DNA from: Micromussa lordhowensis
Lineage: Eukaryota; Cnidaria; Anthozoa; Scleractinia; Lobophylliidae
Length of the DNA stretch: 64,000 nt
Assembly (NCBI GenBank): GCA_964020085.1
Contig: OZ026607.1
Coordinates: forward strand, 20,427,106-20,491,105
Direction of reading: 5' to 3'
This document shows, one piece after another, positions 37,201 through 46,200 of this stretch (position 1 is the stretch's first letter; each line of letters starts with the position of its first letter). Under the pieces are notes generated by a model. It searched no databases and was not told the DNA's origin. It saw only the letters and a list, made by a program, of their open reading frames with translations. The translations under genes were made by a program, and so were the position numbers.

Positions 37201-40200
37201 TGTTTGCAGTGTTTACGCTCGCACCCTTTAAGAACGAAGAATATACACTGTATTCAGCGTGTGTTTGTGCTCGCACGCTTTAAGAACGAAGAATATACAT
37301 CGTATTCAGCGTGTGTTTGCGCTCGAACACTTTTAGAACGAGGAATATACATTGTATTTAGCGTGTGTTTGGCCTCGCACGCTTGAAGAACGAAGAAAAT
37401 ACACTGTATTCAGCGTGTGTTTGAGCTCGCACGCTTTAAGAACGAAGAATATACATGGTATTCAGCGTGTGTTTGCAGTGTTTACGCTTGCACCCTTTAA
37501 GAACGAAGAATATACACTGTATTCAGCGTGTGTTTTGGCTTGCACGCTTTAAGAACGAAGAATATACACTGTATTCAGCGTGTGTTTGCGCTCGCACGCT
37601 TTAAGAATGAAGAATATACATCGTATTCAGCGTCTGTTTGCGCTCGAACACTTTTAGAACGAGGAATATACATTGTATTTAGCGTGTGTTTGCGCTCGCA
37701 CGCTTTAAGAACAAAGAATATACATTGTATTTAGGAGTGCTTTAAGAACGAAGAATATACATTGTATTTATCGTGTGTTCGCGCTCGCACGCTTTAAGAA
37801 CGAAGAATATACATTGTATTTAGCGTATGTTTGGGCTCGCAAGCTTTAAGAACGAAGAATATATACTGTATCCAGCGTGTGTTTGGGCTCGCACGCTTTA
37901 AGAACGAAGAATATACACTGTATTCAGCGTGTGTTTGCGCTCGCACGCTTTAAGAACGAAGAATATACATCGTATTCAGCGTGTGTTTGGGCTCGCACCC
38001 TTTAAAAACGAAGAATATGCATTGTATTTAACGTGTGTTTGGGCTCGCACGCTTGAAGAACGAAGAATATACGCTGTATTCAGCGCGTGTTTGGGCTCGC
38101 ACTCTTTAAGAACGAAGAATATACATTGTATTTAGCGTGTTTGGGCTCGCACTCTTTAAGAACGAAAAATATACATTACATTTAGCGCTTTTGGGCTCGC
38201 ACACTTAACGTAGTTTAGAAATGGCATACCGATCGACTGTCTACTTTTCCATATGCTGTCTACAAATGGAGCGCCGATCGGCTGCCTCCTTTTCCATTGG
38301 TACCAATGGTACCAATGGTACCAATCGACAAATAGTTTACGCGCGGCCCTCAGGTGTTAATATATGCAGTTTACAAATAGAGCACTGATCGGCTGCCTCC
38401 TTTTCCATTGGTGCCATTGGTACCAATGGTACCAATCGACAAATAGTTTACGCGCGGCCCTCAGGTGTTAATATATGCAGTTTACAAATAGAGCACCGAT
38501 CGGCTGCCTCCTTTTCCATTGGTGCCATTGGTACCAATGGTTCCATTGGTGAGGATTTTTTTACGATTGGTATCTGTTTGTGTGTATTGGACATGTGTGG
38601 CTGTTTCACACATTTTCTGTTCCTTTTGGGAGATTTTGCTTTTAGTTAAACCTCTTTGCATGTCAAAAATAGTATGAAGTACCTTGTTCTTCTAATTTGT
38701 TAAATGTAGAGGTTAATAATAATAAAATGTTCTTAATCTATTATTTCCAGCTGCTTGTGTAGCTTGTGGAAATTTTGTTCTCTGTTTTCCTCAGGAGTGC
38801 AGGTAAGTTGAAGTAATAAAATATTGTAACTGGTATTTTCCATTTGACAAATACTTTGAATTGTAAACATAATAGCAGAGCTCTGGCAACCTGCCAGGCA
38901 GAGCCCTTTACTCATATAGGAAAGAAAAGAAAACCCATGAGTTGATTTTCTCATGGTTATCACGGCTAGCGCAGTGCTTTCAATAAGATTTGAAGTAGGG
39001 GCTACCTCAGAACAACAACCCTTGAGTAATATGAGAAGCGCAGTAGATTTTTCTCTCTGGAGAATTTTTAAAAGTTAAATTTACCACCGACTTGCAACAG
39101 AATACCCGCCAGAGCACAATGGTGACATCGACAGAGTCGCGCAAGATGGTGGTCATACTCCAAATAATAGGTTGATAGACACATGCAGCCTTGGTTTACA
39201 GTGTACTGCTTTGATATTTGACATCCATGTTGTGGTTAATTGACTCCGGTATCACATGACCATATTGTGGGCTCAGGTTTAGGCCCATCAAGGTCACATG
39301 TTTTTTTGAAGTTGACCACTAAGCAAGTGCTTGTTTTTGATTGGATCGCAGGCTTGTGACAGGTTAACATGTAATCAGAGCCAGGTTGTTCGGAAGACAG
39401 TGAACGCTAACTCGGGATTAAAAGTTAACCAAAAGTAATACTTTTCTTGTATAAAAATGTTTTTCACTTTTTCTGTTTTGTGTGGTTTGAGATTGTTCTA
39501 ACTCAAACAACCTCAACTTGAAGTTACAAAACTCAAATCAAAATTTCACTTATCCTGGGTTAGCTTAATCGGGCTTTGTGCAACCTGGCCCAGGAGCTCT
39601 GCTTTTAGGCCTGGCTCAACCTGTACATTATTTTATAATATGGGTCCTTAAGCACTGTCGATACTATGTCAGAGAAATTTGATAACAGTGTTTTCAGAAT
39701 GAAAACACATCAAATGTTTTCCTGTCCACACTAGACTGGAGAAATTTGGAGACACAATTATCACAGGTCATTTTAGATTAGTGTTTGAGGAAAACTTGGG
39801 CAGGGAAATCACATGATTATTATGATGTCATCATTTCTGACATTAAGCTTTATTTTCAAAATGTTTTCTGTCCACACTAAAACTCAAAGCCAGTGAAGGA
39901 TTAGTGTGGACGGTAAGCCAAACTGTAAAAATTAAGCTGTGGTTTCAAAGTGTGGACAGGGCCTTAGAATGATGGCTTTTATTTCATCATGACAACTTTT
40001 TCAAACGGAAAGGAATAAGACAGTGACAGTAGTATAGGGGTGGATCCAGGATTTTTCTTAGGAGGGGGTGCACCACTTAGGAATGGCATACCTGGTGAGG
40101 TAAACAAATTTGAAAAGCAAATACAAAGAAGGCTTCATCTTAGGGGGGTGGTGGTGCATACATCCCCTGCACCCTCCCCCTAGATCTGCTCCTGTACTAC

Positions 40201-43200
40201 ATTATTTTTTATCAATAAGTAGACCAGTCTTGTGACTTATGTGATATCTTGTTTTTAGTTCCAGCATGGATGAGCTTTACTCACTGTTTTTTGAGAATCT
40301 GTCAGATGGCATCCCGTCAGTCAGACAAGGAGCTGCCATGTCATTGGCAAATGTTGTTAAAGCTTACGGTAGAAAAAACCTTTACATTCACAAAATGGTT
40401 ATTATTATTGGGCAAGTGTTTCCATCTCTTAGAAATAAGTAGTAAGAGTCAATTTTGTTATTTCCAGCTTATTTCTAATATCTCAGTATTAAAGATTGTA
40501 TGCTAGACAGTGTACCCTTTCACAAATAATGATGATACATTAAAATAGCTCATCTATGCAGCAATCACTGTGTGCATGCATAATTATGTGGTGTTAGTTT
40601 GATCTAAGTTCTCACTGGTATTATTTTCAGGTGAGAGCGCACTGAGTATTGTGATAAAGAAAGTAACGGAAGGTCTGCAAGGCGTTGAGAAACAAGAAGC
40701 TACTACAGAAAAGTAAGTTATATTAGAAATTACTGCCGGCCAAATAATTATTAAATAAATGCTATTTGTTTGTATCTAGTACAGGAAGCTAGTACAGAAA
40801 GGTAAGTTTTATTAGAAATTACTGCCAGCCAAATAATTATGAAATAAATGCTATTTGTTTGTATCTGACATTCATGATGAGCAAAGGCTGATAAGTTCAC
40901 AATATTTTCTCTGATCCATTTTCCAGGTATGCAGGAATTGAAAAGGGCCCTGCTACATTTGGTGTGATAAAAAGATTAAGAGACAATGACATGGAACTAC
41001 ATACAGACAGACAGGTTTTGTGTAATTTAGGCTCGACATTTTGTGTCCCATTGCATTATTAGGAATTTTAGGTTGTGCACAACAAATACTGCTGTATGAT
41101 TTTACCGATCTTGGAGTTAGGTATTCATTAACGCTTTTAGCAGGAGGGCAACTGGTTTTTGCAGCCAGGCAAAATGTTTTGAACTGTACTTCTTCATAAG
41201 AACTTTCCTCTTGATGGCAAAATCATCCTCACAGCCAGTCAATTTGCCCAGTGCCCTAAATGAAACTCCTGCTTATATTATTTAAAGAAGCCTGGAAGGC
41301 AGTGCAAAAATAAATTCAGGTCAGAATTCATAAATCATAAGTCATGGGTTCGAATCCATTTAAGCCTGATTATTTTTCAGGCTTTAATTTTACAACTGCT
41401 TAAGTTGTGTATATAACTCTGATGATCGTCTATGCCTTCATATCTTTCTCTGCAGTTCAAATATATGATCTTTCATACATTCATGTGCAATGCTATCTCT
41501 TTTTATTTCTCCAGATGTACTCCTGTGGATCTCTTGCTCCTAAGATGAGAAGAGGAGGTGGCTGTGCTGATCATTTGTTTCGAAGACCTGCTGAGCCATG
41601 GGAAAAGGCCGATGGGTGAGTTATATCATGTAAGATGATTGAAAATCCTCCATAGGAAATAAGGATGGCAACATATTGCGTAGTGCACGAAAACTTAAAC
41701 AGCTGTCATATAAAAACATACAGAATAGTTCTAAAATCATCAAACCCTGCAAAAATATGGCTTTTTTGATAGGCCGTGTAAGGTTCACATGGTATTGTGG
41801 CAAAATATACGGCTGTCATCGTGATTGGATCTTAAAATCATATGTTACTGACAGCCCAAATAGAGAAGTCATAGGTGTTAGCCTGACCACAGTCCCCATG
41901 AACAAAATTGTGTCATGGAAGCAACATCAAAGTGATTTTATGTACCTGAGTGTAGGACTAAGTGTGAATGTACAGTGTAGAGTTAACTTTTGTTTAATTT
42001 TTTTCAGGTGTGTGGACTTGGTTGCAGAACTGTCGCAGAATTCCAAGGCTCAAAAAGAAGTGATAAGTTTAATTCCACTTGTGGCACAGGCCGCCCATTT
42101 CAAACATTACACTCAACATCTGCATCTGCTGGAAACTGTGTGTACACAGGTAACTAAGTTCATGATGGCAAATGTTGCATTACTGTGGTACTTTAGAGGA
42201 TGTCATGTAGTACAAGGGAACAATCCTTTTGTATTTAGAGACTCCAGGCAAGAAACTTTCCCCAGGGGGTTAGGCTGAGTTGACTGATATTTCAAATAAA
42301 GATTGTTACCCTGGGTCATTGTTGTACGTGCCTAAAAATTTTCAGCTTTGCAACATCCAAAAACAATTTCCACTCTATTATCTGTCAAGTGGTCGCTTAG
42401 TCGAGGTTGAACACAAAAGAAAATTTCAAACTTAGAGCTCTAAAAGTGGCCGTGGTTGCTTTTAAGAGGTGGTTGCTTACAAGAGGTTCCAAATACAGTA
42501 TAGTGATTTGCCTTTTCTGTATTTTTGGAAAACTGATCGCTGAGGAGAGGTGATCGCTTACAAGAGGTGGTTGCAACCGGAGGTTCAACTGTAACTGTTG
42601 AAACGGTAAACATTTGAAATACGCTTATTAAAGTGTAATGATACCTCAAATGTTTTTGAATGTTTGCTGTGTTTATTTTGTTGTATAGTTGCCAGTCATA
42701 GCCAAAGGGATTGGAAAGAATCAGTTTAAAAGACAGTTTGAGCTATTCATTGACATAATATTCTACAGCCTGGTGAGTGTTACTCAATGTGCTTATTAAA
42801 ACCTCTATTAAAAAAGCTTCGCGGTGAAAGTAGAAGTTCCCTTTATTGCCATCAATGAAATAGGTAGTGTATTTTAGGTAATTTATGTTTTTTTCTATAT
42901 GTAAATAACTAAATTCAACCAACAGGGTATTTTATTGGTGTTGCAATAAATTAAATTAAATTACAGTTGAGCCCTAGTACCTCCGACTCTCAAGGGAAGT
43001 GGAAAATAGTAAATCAGATGGTGGAGGTTCAAGATAATGTAGCCAATAGCAAATAGCTGAAAAGGCAATTATTGCCTTTTCAGCTATTTGCTATTGGCTA
43101 CAGGTATCTTAGGCAATAACTGCCTTTTCAGCTATTTGCTATTGGCTACATGTATCTTAGGCAATAACTGCCTTTTCAGCTATTTGCTATTGGCTACAGG

Positions 43201-46200
43201 TATCTTAGGCAATAACTGCCTTTTCAGCTATTTGCTATTGGCTACATGTATCTTAGGCAATAACTGCCTTTTCAGCTATTTGCTATTGGCTACAGGTATC
43301 TTGAACCTCCATAGCCTGCGAACGCAGACGTATTTCCGGCGGTCACTTGGTTTTGCCGAAAATAGCGTCTGCAAACCCGAGCCAAGAAACGATTTCTGTG
43401 ACGTTGCAATTCTAAGCCAATCACAGTTTAGCTCAAGTAGTCCCAGAACTATACCTCGCGCGAGTTGCGAGCGTAACTTCATCAGCAATGGCGGACAATC
43501 TGGATGCCGCATTTAGTCTAGTTTGCGATGATTTTGGGTTTTAAACTCTTAATGAGCACCAGAGAAATGCTCTGACAATTGTTATTGAGAAAAAACAAGA
43601 TGTGTTTGTTAATCTGCCGACAGGATTTGGTAAATCTGTTGTTTTTCAGGCCTTGCCCTTGTTTATTCCTGTTTGGAACCAAGCCGTGAAAAAAATGTTG
43701 TAATCGTCGTTTCTCCGCTCGTTAGCCTGATGAAGGACCAGGTCAGCTTGTTATTGTCTCGGGGCATAAATGCCGCATGGCTAAACAACGATTTGTCAGA
43801 AACGGATAAAAGAAGAGTCGAAAGTGGAAAATATTTGATCGTTTATGGATCACCGGAGTCGTGGTTAGGCGATACACGATGGTGAAAAATGCTCACATTT
43901 GAGACATACAAAAATTCTGTTCGGGTCGTCGCTGTTGATGAAACACACGTTATTTGCCTCTGGTATGTAAATTCTGTTTTGCTGTTAATTGCTGCTAAAG
44001 ATTGTGACGAATTATGGAAATCAATCATAAAATGTAATGACTAATTGGGGGCAAAAGCAAAATGTTAAAGATTAAAAATTATGCAAATTATTTACCTAAT
44101 AACAATGCTAGTTGATTAATTTTTTGTTACTACTGATTCAGAGTTTCCTTAGGTTGGAAGGCAAGTTAATACATTACATCATTAGCTGACAAAAAACTAG
44201 TGTAGAGGGTGGGAGGTGTTGATTAATTTAGTACTGAATTTTCTATGGCAATATTGTTACAGCATTTCTCAAAGACCCATTGCTTTGTCAGGCGAAGAGT
44301 AAGTGAAAGAGATCTTTCGAAGAAGCTTACTTTGCTGAATACTTCTTTTCAGGGGACATTCCAAAAGCCAGAAGCATGCCGCGTTCAGAGTGTGGTTTGC
44401 CAGGCTCCACTAATTAAGATCTCTGTTGCTGGATTGTCCATTCATAGCTCTTACAGCAGATAATTATTTCATAAAGTCAAAGTCCTGTCGACGCAAATTC
44501 CTGCTAGATTTCTTTGAGGTGCATTGTTCACCTAAGGAGGCACTCCATTTGTGTTGTGATCATTGCTCTTTGGAATGCAAGTGTGGACTTCCAGATTGCA
44601 AGGTCCTCACTTATCCATGTGCCAGTGTAAAGCCTTCACATTCTGAATCACAGAAAATGCGCGTGGTTGCAGCTAAACAAACTACAATGCTCAGAACAGA
44701 ATTACAATGCTCAGAACAGAACTAAAAAAATTCCCTGTCAGTTTGCTCATGCCACTGTTGAAAAGGGATGCTAGTGGAAATCTTAACATTTTTAACCATC
44801 CTTTGTTGTTGTTGTTGTTGGGTTTTTCTGACATCCAAATCTCCCAAGTCATCAGACATTGTTCATTACTGTTTACAGTCAAAGACATAATTAAGCAATT
44901 TTGTGGAAATATGGGATTTGTCACATGCCCATAAAATTCATGCAATCATGCAGAAAGTTTTTGGAGACATGGATCGTACTAACAGAACTGATACTATGGA
45001 AGAATTTTCGTCAGATGAGGAAGATGACCTATTACCAGAAGACTGGAATGACCTTGGTCTGGATGATGAACTTGCTGAAATGGCAATGGATGAACTGACT
45101 CTAGCCGAAATTGATGATTCAAAGGATGAGTCTATTGACAGTATGCCAAACGATATCCCATTTTCAGCTCTAAAATGCTCTATTGAACTTAAGTTTTGAT
45201 GCAGTCAAATAAGGTGACTAAAATTCATTATAAAAAAGTTACAAATTTCTTTCCCTGGATTGATATTTGCGCGATGCAAATCAATAAATTATTATTATTA
45301 TTATTATTGTTATTGTTATTGTTATTGTTATTGTTATTGTTATTGTTATTGTTATTGTTATTGTTATTGTTATTGTTATTGTTATTGTTATTGTTATTGT
45401 TATTGTTATTGTTATTGTTATTATTATTATTATTATTATTACAATTACTCAATCAAAGACTCCCTGAGCCAGCTCATGTATTAATAGTGGCCTCTTGCCT
45501 CTGTGGCAAAATGAGTCTTTGTGCAAAACTATTCATATGGAAAAATATGTCACCTGTACTTTCAATCTCTTTAAGTAAAGTCATTTTCATGTAAAATGTT
45601 TTGAACAAGCATTTGTTCTACATTGGCAAAACAGCAACTCAGGTGTGGAAGTTAAGTCTGCACATGGGCCAAGTGATCCATCAAGCTGACACTTAGACAC
45701 TTAGCAACTGAGGGTAATTCTACCACCGCTCTTGATGGGATGTTAGTCCATCAATCACAAGGTTGCCCCCCCCCCCCCCTCCAGCATTAAATTTGCCAGT
45801 ACCTATTTATACATCCGAATGGAAAGAGGCACTGTGAGAGTGAAGTGTTGTGCCCAAGAACACAATACAATGTTCCCAGCCAGGGCTCAAGCTCAGACTG
45901 CTTGAAAGACGAAAGAAGTACAAAAATCAACTAGACAATCTTCTAGAGTATTTTGCCCAATTTCACATAAGTGAGACATGGATATTGGCAAAATCTTGTT
46001 TACTTTAAGCTAAGTCAAACAAAAACAGTTTGATAGCTTGTGGGTAAATAGGAAAACTATAAATAGAAAAGTATTTCCTTCAGTAGTATAAGAATCATTT
46101 CAGACACTCACAGTTTTGTTGCAATCATGAACCTGGGCCGGGTTGTTCAAAAGCTGCTTAATGCTAACCCAGGATTAAAAGGTAACCGAGGTAACAATTT

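Noticed and set aside
33537..38135. Many repeated ORFs (LVRLVPMEYHSFQWYS; LRSHALRTKNIHCIQ)
   Set aside because: They come from minisatellites inside an intron, use no proper gene structure and shift frame with unit length.
35415..38205. Regular short repeats resembling a CRISPR array
   Set aside because: Units abut with no unique spacers and the genome is clearly eukaryotic; this is a tandem minisatellite.
43088..43516. 142-residue ORF with repeated LLATGILGNNCLFSY
   Set aside because: Translation of 48-bp tandem repeats running into the transposon end; no gene evidence.
45196..45594. ORFs of poly-Leu, poly-Asn and Cys-Tyr
   Set aside because: Artefacts of the TTATTG/TTA microsatellite.
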